From assembly GCF_003990975.1 (NCBI RefSeq), contig NZ_RZJR01000012.1, forward strand, positions 62,001 to 126,000: DNA of 64,000 nucleotides. The letters run 5' to 3'. The notes under the pieces were generated by a model. That model searched no databases. It worked only from the letters and a program-made list of their open reading frames with translations, and was not told the DNA's origin. Within the stretch, counting starts at the first letter, position 1. Every line of letters begins with the position of its first letter. Position numbers and translations under genes: made by a program. Below are positions 15,847 through 24,632 of the stretch, piece by piece. The stretch comes from Cohnella sp. AR92. Lineage in GTDB: Bacteria > Bacillota > Bacilli > Paenibacillales > Paenibacillaceae.

Positions 15847-16988
15847 CCGACGAACAGGACGTAAGGAAAGCCGGCTGGGTGAACGAAGCGTGGCAGGCGG
15901 CCGCGGATAAGGCGGCCCGAATCGGCGAGAGGATCGGCACCGGGTTCCCGCACGCCAGCGTGAACGGCGAGTACGCGCTGGAGGATCCGCACTGGTGGAC
16001 CGCCGGCTTCTGGCCCGGCATGCTGTGGCAATTGTACGAAGGAACGGGAGAAGAGCGGTTCCGGACGCTGGCGGAAGGCTGCGAGGAGCGGCTGGACCAG
16101 GTGCTGCACCAATACGAGCGGCTGGACCACGACTTGGGGTTCATGTGGACGCTGACGAGCGTCGCTTCCCACCGGTTAACGGGAAGCGAGAACTCCCGCC
16201 GACGCGCGCTGCAAGCGGCGAATTATCTCGCGGGCCGCTTCAACTTGTCCGGCCGCTTCATTCGCGCCTGGAACCCGTGGTCGGAAGGGGAGGATAATTC
16301 CGGCATCGCCATCATCGACTGCTGCATGAACATGCCGCTGCTCTACTGGGCAAGCCGGGAGAGCGGAGACCCCAGGTACCGCCAGATCGCCGTCGCCCAC
16401 ATGGAGACGGTTCTGGAGCATTTTGTCCGGCCGGACGGCTCCGTCTATCATATCGTTCAATTCGATTCCGCCACGGGAGAGAGAATACGAGGCCTCGGCG
16501 GGCAAGGCTTCGCGGCGGAGTCCGCATGGTCGCGCGGAACCGCGTGGGCGATCTACGGGCTGGCGCTCTCCTATCACCATACCGGTCAGCCGCGCTTCCG
16601 GGATGCGGCCAAGCGCGTCGCCCATTACTTCCTCTCGCAGCTGCCGGAAGATTCGGTGCCGCATTGGGACTTCCGCCTTCCCGAGGGCGTCGCGAAGCAC
16701 CGCGATTCCTCCGCCGCCTCCTGCGCCGCATGCGGCCTGCTGCTGATCGCCGATCTGGTCGGCGAGCGGGAAGCGGGCAGCTACCGCCGGGCGGCCGAAC
16801 GGATTCTCGAATCTCTCTACCGCAATTACGGGGATTGGGACAATCCGAAGCAGGAAGGGCTTATCCTGCATGGCACCGACCACTTCCCGGAAGGCCGCAA
16901 CATCGATGTGCCGCTCATCTACGGAGACTATTTCTTCGTCGAAGGACTGGCGCGGCTTCGGGGGACGGAAGCGATTTTCTGGCAATAA
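15843..16988 (+). CDS. Unsaturated glucuronyl hydrolase (GH88)
   Basis: A 381-residue cytosolic glycosidase that hydrates the C4-C5 double bond of unsaturated uronates at the non-reducing end, releasing a keto-uronate. The double-toroid family motifs are present: DPHWWTAGFWPGMLW, LDHDLGFMW with the first conserved Asp, and SGIAIIDCCMNMPLLYW with the second. The start is TTG 15843, overlapping the lyase stop as TTGA, with GGAGGGG six bases upstream. The protein ends at a normal point for the family (IYGDYFFVEGLARL), immediately before a relic of another gene. Confidence 0.9.
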   Translation: MTDEQDVRKAGWVNEAWQAAADKAARIGERIGTGFPHASVNGEYALEDPHWWTAGFWPGMLWQLYEGTGEERFRTLAEGCEERLDQVLHQYERLDHDLGFMWTLTSVASHRLTGSENSRRRALQAANYLAGRFNLSGRFIRAWNPWSEGEDNSGIAIIDCCMNMPLLYWASRESGDPRYRQIAVAHMETVLEHFVRPDGSVYHIVQFDSATGERIRGLGGQGFAAESAWSRGTAWAIYGLALSYHHTGQPRFRDAAKRVAHYFLSQLPEDSVPHWDFRLPEGVAKHRDSSAASCAACGLLLIADLVGEREAGSYRRAAERILESLYRNYGDWDNPKQEGLILHGTDHFPEGRNIDVPLIYGDYFFVEGLARLRGTEAIFWQ

Positions 16989-17239
16989 ACTTCGAGAAGT
17001 TCGCGTATTCGACGGCCTTCGGCTTCAGCGTGCCGAAGGCCGAATGGGGAGTCTCCCAAGGCGCATTCGACTCGACCCTCGCCCTATGCGAGCAGGACAA
17101 TCTCTACCGGGTGCGGAGACGGAACGAAGAGACCCGAATCGACGGAAGGGCGCTCTACTCGAGGTGGAAGCCGTGGGCGAACATGGAGGTACGGACGTGG
17201 ATCGTTGCCGGCCTGCCCCGGCACCTGCGCTCGAGATAA
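16988..17239 (+). pseudogene. C-terminal relic of a DUF2264 gene
   Basis: An open frame without a start encodes about 83 residues: NFEKFAYSTAFGFSVPKAEWG, then LYRVRRRNEETRIDG and WIVAGLPRHLR. I recognise this as the C-terminal part of DUF2264 proteins, which commonly sit beside GH88 and lyase genes in polysaccharide-use clusters. The match begins right at the GH88 stop codon, so a deletion probably removed the front of the gene up to that point. There is no ribosome site or start codon. The following 17240-17284 has nothing recognisable. Confidence 0.75.
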
Positions 17240-17284
17240 GCTCCGACGAACGCGCCTGGAACGGATCTGACGGTTGAACGGCCC

Positions 17285-18391
17285 CTACGGCGAATGGATA
17301 ACGACTTCTTGAGTTAGCGTCTCCGCCGCGGCGAATCGAAGCAGCCGAGAGCCTTCACGATGCAAAGCCTCCTTCTCCTCCGGGGATAGTTTAACGAAAG
17401 CTGCTACGTCCAGGACGGTTCTCCCCCGTTCTCGCTTCAAGCTCCACGTTCCTGCCACGTATCCGTCGATAAGAATCGTAGGGCGAATAATCCCGTTAAC
17501 GGTAAATACCCGACTGCGGCAGTTGGCATCCATGACTCGGCTGCGGTCCGCGTAGGACAACAAGATATTGTCGAATTCGCCAAGCAATCGCGGCTCTGCC
17601 GGGGTATCCGCATCGGGTCTCGGAGCATCGGGGAGATCGAACAATTCCGTACCGGCTTCATCCCGGAAAGCAACCAGCTCGGGACGAAGCTTGTCGATGA
17701 TCGAACGCAGCCCGGTAAGTCCCGACCATGCTTGAATATCTCGGACCGAAGCCGGACCGAAAGCCGCCAAATATCTTCTGATCAGGTTCTCCCCATTCGG
17801 CATGGGATCAAGAGGCCGGCCAAGCCAAATGTCCGCCGAAGTATGCGTCGCCTGGCCGCTCTCCCCCCATATTCCCCGAGGCGGAACTTGGACGAGCGGC
17901 ACCAGGTTCCGCACGGCCGCCGCAACGGCTTCCGGATGGCAGTCGGGCCAGTGCTCCTGTAGACGCAGGCCTAATTCGCTGGACGTCATCGGCTTTTCCG
18001 CGAGTAACTTCCGTCCGAGAGCGACCAGTTGCATGCGATCCACCCCGTTAAGCTGCTTGCCGAAAGAGCCGTTTAAGCTCCTCTCCAGAACGCTCTGCAG
18101 CCATGGGCGAAGCTGCAAGGCGTCTGAGGAGGAGACCAAGTGAAGGGTGGAGCGCATCAGCGCCATGCGCACTGCTTTGCGATCAAGGATGAGCTGCGAC
18201 AGTTGTTCCTGTTTGAAGTCTTCCATCCGCGACCAAAGAGCGAAGTAAGGCGCATTCGGGGACTGCGCTTGCAGGCCGATGACTTTCTCGAGAACGTCAA
18301 GGACAGGGAGCTTGACGCGGCAGAGCAGCATCTGCCTTGCCAGCATGGCACGATTCAACGCGCGGGATTTCAAGGTTCCGGTCGGTTGCAT
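17285..18391 (-). CDS. Winged-helix AlkZ/YcaQ-type DNA glycosylase-like protein
   Basis: A 368-residue protein of the HTH_42 (AlkZ/YcaQ) family, members of which unhook DNA crosslinks or excise bulky alkylated bases. The catalytic QxQ motif appears as GLQAQSPN near residue 40; other family landmarks are RSTLHLVSSSD and the C-terminal FDNILLSYADRSRV and ILIDGYVAGTW. Start at ATG 18391 (MQPTGTLKSRALN) is preferred because upstream codons would run into the epoxide hydrolase gene; its ribosome site is weak. It lies 14 bp after the epoxide hydrolase stop, so both are probably one transcript, consistent with a role against electrophilic toxins. Confidence 0.8.
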   Translation of the reverse strand: MQPTGTLKSRALNRAMLARQMLLCRVKLPVLDVLEKVIGLQAQSPNAPYFALWSRMEDFKQEQLSQLILDRKAVRMALMRSTLHLVSSSDALQLRPWLQSVLERSLNGSFGKQLNGVDRMQLVALGRKLLAEKPMTSSELGLRLQEHWPDCHPEAVAAAVRNLVPLVQVPPRGIWGESGQATHTSADIWLGRPLDPMPNGENLIRRYLAAFGPASVRDIQAWSGLTGLRSIIDKLRPELVAFRDEAGTELFDLPDAPRPDADTPAEPRLLGEFDNILLSYADRSRVMDANCRSRVFTVNGIIRPTILIDGYVAGTWSLKRERGRTVLDVAAFVKLSPEEKEALHREGSRLLRFAAAETLTQEVVIHSP

Positions 18392-18405
18392 TCTATGCCC
18401 GACGA

Positions 18406-19587
18406 TTAGGCAAGAAGCCCGCGGAAAAAATGACGGATATCGCCGATCATTAAATCGGGCGCGTCGATCGAAGCGAAATGAGTTCCCCTGTCGAACTCGC
18501 TCCAATGCACGATACGGTTGCTCTGTTCGGCGAACGCGCGAATCGCCACATCCGACCGCCGGAACACCGCTACGCCAACCGGCGTTGACGACATGGCTTT
18601 AGGCGCCCAGGCGGATGGGTCGTGAGCTCCTTCATAATACATTCGAGCCGAAGAGTTGGCCGTTCCCGTTAGCCAATACAGCATAAGATTGGTCAGGAAC
18701 CGGTCGCGGTCGACGGCTTCTACCGCATCTCCGAAGCCGTAGAACAATTCGGAGGTCCAGGCGAGCAGGCCGACCGGAGAATCATGCAAACCGTAAGCCA
18801 ATGTCTGAGGACGAGTCGATTGGATCATGTTGAATCCGAATCGCTCCTTCATGAATTGGTCGAGCCTGCCGAGCCGAATCTTCTCCGCATCCGAGAGGGA
18901 GTCGAATACGTCCTCTTCCACCCGGCCCATCGAAATGAACCCCATGGTGGCAGCGTTCACATGCACGCCGATAACCTTCTCGGGCGCTATGCGCCCAAGC
19001 TCCGGAGCAATCATCGCTCCCATATCCCCGCCTTGCACTCCATAGCGCTCATAGCCGAGTCGGTTCATCAGTTCGGCGAAAGCAAGGGCTGCGCGGCCGG
19101 AAGTCCACCCCGCCTCCGTCGTCGGACCGGACAGGCCGAAGCCCGGAATCGAAGGGATGACCAGATGGAAAGCATCGGCCGCATCTCCGCCGTAAGAGGA
19201 AGGATCGGTCAGAGGCCCGATCAGGTCGAGGAATTCGACGGGAGACCCCGGCCAGCCATGGATGAGCAGAAGCGGCGTCGCGTTCGGTTCCGGAGATTGG
19301 ACATGGAAAAAGTGAACATGGGCTCCGTCAATCGTCGTTGTATACTGCGGAATCTCGTTCAGGCGCTGCTCGTGCTTGCGCCAGTCGAATGTGTTTTTCC
19401 AATACTCGGCCATCTCTTTTACGAAGTTCAGTGGAACGCCGTAGCTCCATCCCGATCCGGGGAGCTCATCGGGCCAACGAGTGAGCGCCAGCCGGTGTTG
19501 GAGATCGTCTAAACTCGCTTGGGAAGTCTCGATCCGATAGGGATAGATCGCATTCGGGCTTGCTGCTGCGGAAGTCGATGTTCTCAT
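18406..19587 (-). CDS. Epoxide hydrolase (alpha/beta hydrolase with EHN domain)
   Basis: A 393-residue enzyme that opens epoxides to diols. The N-terminal EHN region (YRIETSQASLDDLQHRLALTRWPDE) is followed by the alpha/beta hydrolase core: oxyanion HGWPGSP, nucleophile Asp in VQGGDMGA, and the catalytic His in GTHFASIDAPDLM near the C-terminus. Length is typical of the microsomal-like bacterial type. It is divergent from a WYL-domain regulator gene; the gap contains a palindrome, suggesting that the regulator controls this gene. Confidence 0.9.
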   Translation of the reverse strand: MRTSTSAAASPNAIYPYRIETSQASLDDLQHRLALTRWPDELPGSGWSYGVPLNFVKEMAEYWKNTFDWRKHEQRLNEIPQYTTTIDGAHVHFFHVQSPEPNATPLLLIHGWPGSPVEFLDLIGPLTDPSSYGGDAADAFHLVIPSIPGFGLSGPTTEAGWTSGRAALAFAELMNRLGYERYGVQGGDMGAMIAPELGRIAPEKVIGVHVNAATMGFISMGRVEEDVFDSLSDAEKIRLGRLDQFMKERFGFNMIQSTRPQTLAYGLHDSPVGLLAWTSELFYGFGDAVEAVDRDRFLTNLMLYWLTGTANSSARMYYEGAHDPSAWAPKAMSSTPVGVAVFRRSDVAIRAFAEQSNRIVHWSEFDRGTHFASIDAPDLMIGDIRHFFRGLLA

Positions 19588-19643
19588 AAGAGGGTTCCTC
19601 CTAATATCGATTATCGTTTACGTTCTTATTGTAGCCGTCCCTT

Positions 19644-19663
19644 CCTGACAACAGTCTGTCAGG
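19644..19663. promoter_or_regulatory. CCTGACA-N6-TGTCAGG palindrome, candidate operator
   Basis: Perfect seven-base arms separated by six bases, in the 127-bp gap between the divergent epoxide hydrolase and WYL-regulator genes. Position and symmetry fit an operator for the adjacent HTH/WYL regulator; this is inference. Confidence 0.55.
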
Positions 19664-19714
19664 GAGAATTCGGAGAAAAACAGTTCGACTTCTTCTTTGT
19701 GGGAATGTAAATTA

Positions 19715-20689
19715 GTGGTAGGGGCGAACGGGGGGATCCATCTGAAAATACAGCGCCTGCTAGGCATTACGATGGTGCTATTGAGCCGGAGACGGGTCAA
19801 CGCCCAGACGCTTGCCGATCAATTCGAGGTCTCTCTGCGGACCATCTATCGCGATCTGGAGACCATCAATGCGGCGGGCATCCCTATCGTTTCCTATACC
19901 GGAACGGACGGCGGCTACGAGATCATGGAGCAATTCCGCATCGACCGGCAGATCGTGACGTTCGAAGACCTGCAGTCGATTCTAATTGCGTTAAAAGGCG
20001 TTCAAGCTTCGCTGGACGATAAGGAAATGGACAGCTTGCTTACCAAGATTAAAGCGCTTGCGGCCAGATCGGAACAGAACCGCATGGAAGAGCTCGGCGA
20101 AACCTTGATGTTCGATACGAATCTGTGGCATAGCGGCGGATTAAAGGACAAGTCCATCCTGGCTTCGCTTCGTCAGGCAGCCCGCAATCAGTCCGTTGTC
20201 TCCTTCCTTTATACGAACACGGAAGGAGTCGGAGAGCTGAGGGAAGCGGAACCGATCGGATTGGCTTGGAAAGGCTACGCCTGGTATTTATATTCGTATT
20301 GCAGGCTTCGCAGCGACTTTCGAACCTTCCGGCTCTCCAGGATAAGCGAGTTGCGCGTGTTATCGGAGCGTTTCGCCAGCCGCGGGGTTCGTATGGAGGA
20401 GCTGGATGCAAGGTGGGGGAATCGGGAGACGGGACCGGCGATTCCTCTCTTGCTTCGGTTCCATTCGCGAATGAGGGTACGGGTAGAGGAGGCTTTCGGG
20501 TTGGACAAGATCGAAGTCCAAACGGATGGATCCCTGCTGGTCAAGGCCGGCTATCCGGATAACCATTGGATGTACGGAATGCTGCTGAGCTACGGGCCGG
20601 ACGTTCAGGTATTGGAGCCTTCGTTCGTGGCGGAGAAGATAAAACGCATGGGGTTTCAAATCTACCGTAACTATCCGGATACGGTATGA
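19715..20689 (+). CDS. YafY-type transcriptional regulator (HTH_11 + WYL)
   Basis: About 315-324 residues. An HTH_11 domain (VNAQTLADQFEVSLRTIYRDLETI, with the usual GIPI and GGYE signature after it) is followed by a WYL ligand-sensing domain (IGLAWKGYAWYLYSYCRLRSDFRTFRLSRI) and a WCX-like C-terminus. The start is uncertain: TTG 19697 and GTG 19715 lack good ribosome sites, while homologues begin MKIQRLL, which aligns with CTG 19742, six bases after GGGGGG. A CTG start is therefore possible. It is divergent from the epoxide hydrolase gene, its likely target. Confidence 0.85.
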   Translation: MVGANGGIHLKIQRLLGITMVLLSRRRVNAQTLADQFEVSLRTIYRDLETINAAGIPIVSYTGTDGGYEIMEQFRIDRQIVTFEDLQSILIALKGVQASLDDKEMDSLLTKIKALAARSEQNRMEELGETLMFDTNLWHSGGLKDKSILASLRQAARNQSVVSFLYTNTEGVGELREAEPIGLAWKGYAWYLYSYCRLRSDFRTFRLSRISELRVLSERFASRGVRMEELDARWGNRETGPAIPLLLRFHSRMRVRVEEAFGLDKIEVQTDGSLLVKAGYPDNHWMYGMLLSYGPDVQVLEPSFVAEKIKRMGFQIYRNYPDTV

Positions 20690-20699
20690 TAGATAGACA

Positions 20700-20747
20700 A
20701 GCAGCGGCAGTTGAGGACATCGTTGTCCCTTCTTGGCTGCCGCTGCT
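20700..20747 (+). terminator. Hairpin after the WYL regulator, possible terminator
   Basis: Eleven-base arms AGCAGCGGCAG / CTGCCGCTGCT enclose a second small stem (AGGACA / TGTCCCT-type). It is 11 bp from the stop. The T-run is poor (TACTTTTC), so it may be weak. Confidence 0.5.
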
Positions 20748-20784
20748 CCGTACTTTTCGCTAATATCGCTGCTCACGTATCCAA

Positions 20785-21528
20785 CTAAAGTTTTCTTGCT
20801 TTAATCACAAAAGTTACAGGATACATCTTTGCTCTTTTGGCCAAATCGCTGTTATCGTCTCTCGATTGCATGATCTCATCATCCGTTTGCTCGATCATTC
20901 GCTCAACTGCGAATCCCGCTTTCGCCAACGCGTTCACATAGGTTGACAGCTTACGGTCCGCTAATAATAGCTCGCCTTCAGCAGCTATCGGATACCAAGC
21001 TTCATCGAAATAACTCTTTCTAAAAACAAACCTATCATTCTCTTCCGTTACGCATCTGTGTATGGGGTGAGACCAACTGAAGATGAATATACCGTCTTTT
21101 TTTAGGTATGAAGCGACGCGGCCAAAAGTAACCTCAAGATCGGTGGTCCAGCCTATGGCATAAATCGAATAAACAAAATCAAAATATTCCCTCGGTATGC
21201 CGCATTCTTCTTCCATGGGAGAACAAATCAATCTTGCTGAAAGACCGCATGACGTTAAGTGTTGTGCTGCCCTTTCGATTTGTTTTTCCGATAAATCGAT
21301 GCCCCATAGTTCAGATGCTTCCCGGTCTCCGTGATACTGCAAGGACTTCCCGTTTCCGCAGCCTATCTCCAACATCTTTTTTCCTGAGACGTCGCCAAAA
21401 AGCCGGCATTTCTCTTCCGAGACGAATGCTCCGTAAAAAGGAAGCACAATGGCTCCTAAAAAGTCGTTTCCTTTTGTATCCCAATAGAAGCTATTCGTTT
21501 TATAAATAAGATCCTTGTTCATCTTCAT
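20785..21528 (-). CDS. Class I SAM-dependent methyltransferase
   Basis: A 247-residue protein with the Methyltransf_11/25 fold. Motif I is MLEIGCGNGKSL (about residues 52-63), the acidic end of strand 2 is LWGIDLSE, and motif IV is YFDFVYSIYAIGW. The substrate is not evident. It begins MKMNKDLIYKTNSFYWDTKG; ATG 21528 or ATG 21522 both fit the GGAGGG site. It is flanked by a convergent regulator gene and by a short relic on the same strand, so there is no functional context. Confidence 0.82.
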   Translation of the reverse strand: MKMNKDLIYKTNSFYWDTKGNDFLGAIVLPFYGAFVSEEKCRLFGDVSGKKMLEIGCGNGKSLQYHGDREASELWGIDLSEKQIERAAQHLTSCGLSARLICSPMEEECGIPREYFDFVYSIYAIGWTTDLEVTFGRVASYLKKDGIFIFSWSHPIHRCVTEENDRFVFRKSYFDEAWYPIAAEGELLLADRKLSTYVNALAKAGFAVERMIEQTDDEIMQSRDDNSDLAKRAKMYPVTFVIKARKL

Positions 21529-21627
21529 AGACTTCCCTCCGATGGTATTCAGCCGAATACAAAAACCATATCATTTTCTGGAAGAAATGAAAAAGACGAA
21601 AAACAAGCGTTCGTATTTTGTTAGAAA

Positions 21628-21759
21628 TTAAGGAATATAGGCACGGAATGCTTTCAAGACGTTTTCACAAATAAGGTTCTCTTTAATTCTCGCAATTACG
21701 TCAATATTCACCCATTCACAAGATTCGCCAATCGGCATTACTTTAAAGGGGAACGATAG
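21628..21759 (-). pseudogene. Short relic of an unidentified gene
   Basis: An open stretch with protein-like composition on the minus strand encodes about 43 residues, including FPFKVMPIGESCEW and VNIDVIARIKENLICENV, ending LKAFRAYIP and a stop. It has no ribosome site and is cut off upstream by a terminator hairpin. I cannot name the family. It may be a gene tail left by a deletion, or chance. Confidence 0.35.
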
Positions 21760-21762
21760 ATC

Positions 21763-21822
21763 AAAAATCGAAAAACAGCCATGGACGATGAACGCTCATC
21801 CATGGCTGTTTTTCGATTTTTT
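21763..21822. terminator. Long bidirectional terminator after the hydroxyacid dehydrogenase
   Basis: Arms of about 22 bases (21763-21785 and 21799-21821) containing CAGCCATGGA / TCCATGGCTG, with A-rich and T-rich feet. It serves the minus-strand dehydrogenase gene and could stop transcription from the other side. Confidence 0.88.
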
Positions 21823-21823
21823 C

Positions 21824-22780
21824 CTAGTAACGCTGCTCGTAATCCACTCGATTCTTGGCAGGCGCGCCCTGGTGGAGATAGGCCCGCAGATTCTCCACGA
21901 ACAAGTCCGCCATTCGTTCCTTGTACTTGTCCGTCATGCCTCCGATATGCGGCGTGACGATGACGTTATCGAGCGACCAGAGCGGGTGCCCCTCCGGGAG
22001 CGGTTCGGGATCGAAGACGTCGAGCCCGGCTCCGGCGATCCGGCCCTGCTGCAGCGCGGCGGTCAGGGCATCGGTATCGACGGATGTCCCTCTGCCGATG
22101 TTGATGAAGATCGCTTGGCTCTTCATCCGTTCGAACGCGCGGGCATCGAATAGGAGGTACGTCTCGTCCGTACCCGGCAGGATATTGACGACGACGTCGC
22201 TCTCGGCGAGCACCTCGTCCAGCTTGTCCATCGTCTTCATATGATCGAAGAACGGCGCCGCCTGCCCGGTACGGCGAATGCCGACGGTGTTCATGCCGAA
22301 GGCTTGGGCGATTCGCGCGATCTCGGCTCCGATCTGCCCGGCGCCGACGATCCCGATCGTCCGCCCCCGAAGCTCGGTGTAAGTCTCGGCCCGTTCCCAC
22401 TTGCCGGCGGCTTGGTTCCTCACGGCATGATGAAGGTTGCGAGTGAACGACAGCATCATCGCGAAAGCCGTCTCCGCCATCTGGACCGGGTGCACCCCGC
22501 TGGCGGTCGTGAGCACGATTCCTCTATCGGCGAACCGATCCAAGGGGAGGTTGTCCACTCCGGCCGATCCGGCCTGCACCCACTTGAGCTTCGCCCCGTC
22601 CTCCAGCGCTCCGCCTTGAACGACGGCCGGATGCCAGCCGCAGACGATCTCCGCCTCGAGGAACCGTTCCTTCGGAATGTCCCGAGGCTTGCCGAATAAG
22701 ACCTCCCAACCCGGCGCAGCCTCTTGAATCCTTCTCTCCTGATCTTCCGTGAACCCGAACATGCTGACGATCAGACCCAT
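21824..22780 (-). CDS. D-2-hydroxyacid dehydrogenase (NAD-dependent)
   Basis: A 318-residue dehydrogenase of the formate/glycerate family, interconverting 2-hydroxy and 2-keto acids. The nucleotide site is GIVGAGQIGAEIA (about residues 141-153). The catalytic triad is complete: Arg in INIGRGTSVD, Glu in DVFDPEPLPEGHPLW, His in VTPHIGG. The exact substrate is not predictable. ATG 22780 is used. The gene is divergent from the TolB-like protein gene and closed by a long terminator. Confidence 0.9.
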   Translation of the reverse strand: MGLIVSMFGFTEDQERRIQEAAPGWEVLFGKPRDIPKERFLEAEIVCGWHPAVVQGGALEDGAKLKWVQAGSAGVDNLPLDRFADRGIVLTTASGVHPVQMAETAFAMMLSFTRNLHHAVRNQAAGKWERAETYTELRGRTIGIVGAGQIGAEIARIAQAFGMNTVGIRRTGQAAPFFDHMKTMDKLDEVLAESDVVVNILPGTDETYLLFDARAFERMKSQAIFINIGRGTSVDTDALTAALQQGRIAGAGLDVFDPEPLPEGHPLWSLDNVIVTPHIGGMTDKYKERMADLFVENLRAYLHQGAPAKNRVDYEQRY

Positions 22781-22924
22781 GCGAACAGCCTCCTTTTCCC
22801 GCTATCTTTCTATTGTAAGGGCAAAGAGGCTTTTTCCCAACCCGGCTTGGGCATTAGGCTTGCATGCTCCTTCCGACTTCTGGCAACCGTAACAGGGAAT
22901 AGATCCCTGGAAGAGGTGAGTGCC

Positions 22925-24196
22925 GTGAGGAAGTCTATGATGGTTAGAATCCCGCTGCTGGCCGGCGTCCTCGTTCTCCTGCTTGGAAGCTTGACGGCAG
23001 GCGGCGTTCGGGCGGAGCCGAAGAAAGCGGCGCCTAAGAGCGAGCTGCAAGCGGCTTTCGTCCGGGACGGAGATTTATGGGTCGCGGCAGCGGAGAAGGA
23101 ATCGAAGCTGGCGCAAGGACCGGACGTGCGTAATCCGAGGTGGTCGGCGGACGGACGCTGGATCGCCTATAGCAAGGGGGAGCAGGAGAAGGAGCTGTGG
23201 CTGCGGGAGGCAAAAAACGGGAGAGAGAGGAAGGTGTCCGACCAGGGCGGAATCAACTTTCAATGGTCGCCGACGGGCAGCAAGCTGGCTTACCTGGAGG
23301 ATCGGGCGCTTCGCTGGGAGGAAGCGGAGGGGGGAAGGCCGGCGGGAACCGTGGAGGAAATCGGCAACTACGGCTGGCTGCCGGACGGAAGCGGGTTTAT
23401 CGTCTCCTCGGTGCCGCACCGAATCAAGGATAATTGGGCGCCGATTCGGATCAGCACGGTTCGGTTGGACCAACCGAGCCGATTCCAACCGTTGCACACG
23501 ATCCCCTCCACGATGGACAAGAACTTCGCGGTCGGCACGGGGCGGTTCAAGTGGTCGGCGGACGGGCGGTGGGTCGCGTTCCTGGCGGTGCCTACCGCTT
23601 CTTGGTCGGCGGATTCGAACTCTCTCTGCGTCCTGTCCGCCGACGGCGAACGCTTCCTGCGCCTCGGATTCATGGTTCATGACGAAGACTGGTTTCAGTG
23701 GTCTCCAGGCGAGGCGAAGCTGGCGTTTATCGAGGGAGAGGGGCGCGAGGGAACGGCGAACAAGCGGTTGACGGTCGTGAGGATCCCGGCTGTCAAGCCC
23801 GTCGTCTATACGCCGGCCGGCTATGTGGACCGCGACTTCGCTTGGGACGGGGATGATCGAATCGTCGTCTCCCGCGCCAAAGAGTCCGAATGGACGGCCG
23901 ATCCGGCGAAGCGCCCTTTCCCGTTCCTGGTCGGAGTCGAGCTGAAAAAGCGGCGCCAGACCGAGCTGACCGAACGGTCTTCCGCTTATGGCGATTACGA
24001 TCCCGTGATCGCGTCTCCAGGCAAGCTTGCTTGGGTGCGCTCGAACCGGACGGATCGCAATTCGGTTCTCTTGGGGAATTCGCGGGCCGAGCGGGCATCC
24101 GTATGGATCGACAAGCTGGATCCTCCCGCCGCCTACTACGAGCAGTTCTACTGGAGCACGGCGTTGGATGTTGATGGCCGGCCGATGGGGCGATAA
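22925..24196 (+). CDS. Secreted TolB-like beta-propeller protein
   Basis: A 423-residue exported protein of unknown role. A signal peptide (MMVRIPLLAGVLVLLLGSLTAGG...) precedes repeated WD40-like/TolB blades: NPRWSADGRWIAYSKG, NFQWSPTGSKLAYLE, KWSADGRWVAFLAV and FQWSPGEAKLAFIEG. GTG 22925 has GGAAGAGG eight bases upstream; ATG 22937 is possible. A CAGGGA / TCCCTG hairpin (22893-22909) touches the ribosome site. No lipobox Cys is seen, so it is probably released or wall-associated. No pathway can be inferred from its neighbours. Confidence 0.72.
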   Translation: MRKSMMVRIPLLAGVLVLLLGSLTAGGVRAEPKKAAPKSELQAAFVRDGDLWVAAAEKESKLAQGPDVRNPRWSADGRWIAYSKGEQEKELWLREAKNGRERKVSDQGGINFQWSPTGSKLAYLEDRALRWEEAEGGRPAGTVEEIGNYGWLPDGSGFIVSSVPHRIKDNWAPIRISTVRLDQPSRFQPLHTIPSTMDKNFAVGTGRFKWSADGRWVAFLAVPTASWSADSNSLCVLSADGERFLRLGFMVHDEDWFQWSPGEAKLAFIEGEGREGTANKRLTVVRIPAVKPVVYTPAGYVDRDFAWDGDDRIVVSRAKESEWTADPAKRPFPFLVGVELKKRRQTELTERSSAYGDYDPVIASPGKLAWVRSNRTDRNSVLLGNSRAERASVWIDKLDPPAAYYEQFYWSTALDVDGRPMGR

Positions 24197-24222
24197 TGGC
24201 AACATATCTGTTAGGCAGAACG

Positions 24223-24274
24223 AAGGGGGCAGTCGTTAACGTCAAAATGACGATTGACTTGCCCCTTATTTTTT
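24223..24274 (+). terminator. Terminator after the TolB-like gene
   Basis: AAGGGG...CCCCTT outer stem with inner TCGT / ACGA pairing, followed by TATTTTTT. The remaining gap to hrpB (24275-24632) is AT-rich; apart from a diverged copy of the GTTATTGG-type repeat near 24457-24480 I see nothing in it. Confidence 0.75.
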
Positions 24275-24632
24275 GGTTGCGTTATGCTCTCAGGCGATTA
24301 TATATGAATAATCATACTTATTTTTCGCGGAACTGCCGATTTCGGCGATTGTATTCGAAATATCATACACAAATTGACCAGTAGGACGAGAAGTGATCGA
24401 ATAGATATGATTTTTCATATACATTTTCTGTATTTGGGTTATCCTCGCAAAATATATTCGAAAAATCGAATCCAATAACGGATCGGACGGATTCAATGGA
24501 GCGAACCGATCGGACAATCCTATAACGGCTCGCAGCAACCGCAACATCCCTGGTGCCATCGCCGAAGCTTGATCGTTCCTCCAAACTATAATATGGTGAA
24601 GGTTGCAGGAAGTAAGATCGGAGGGACGGACC

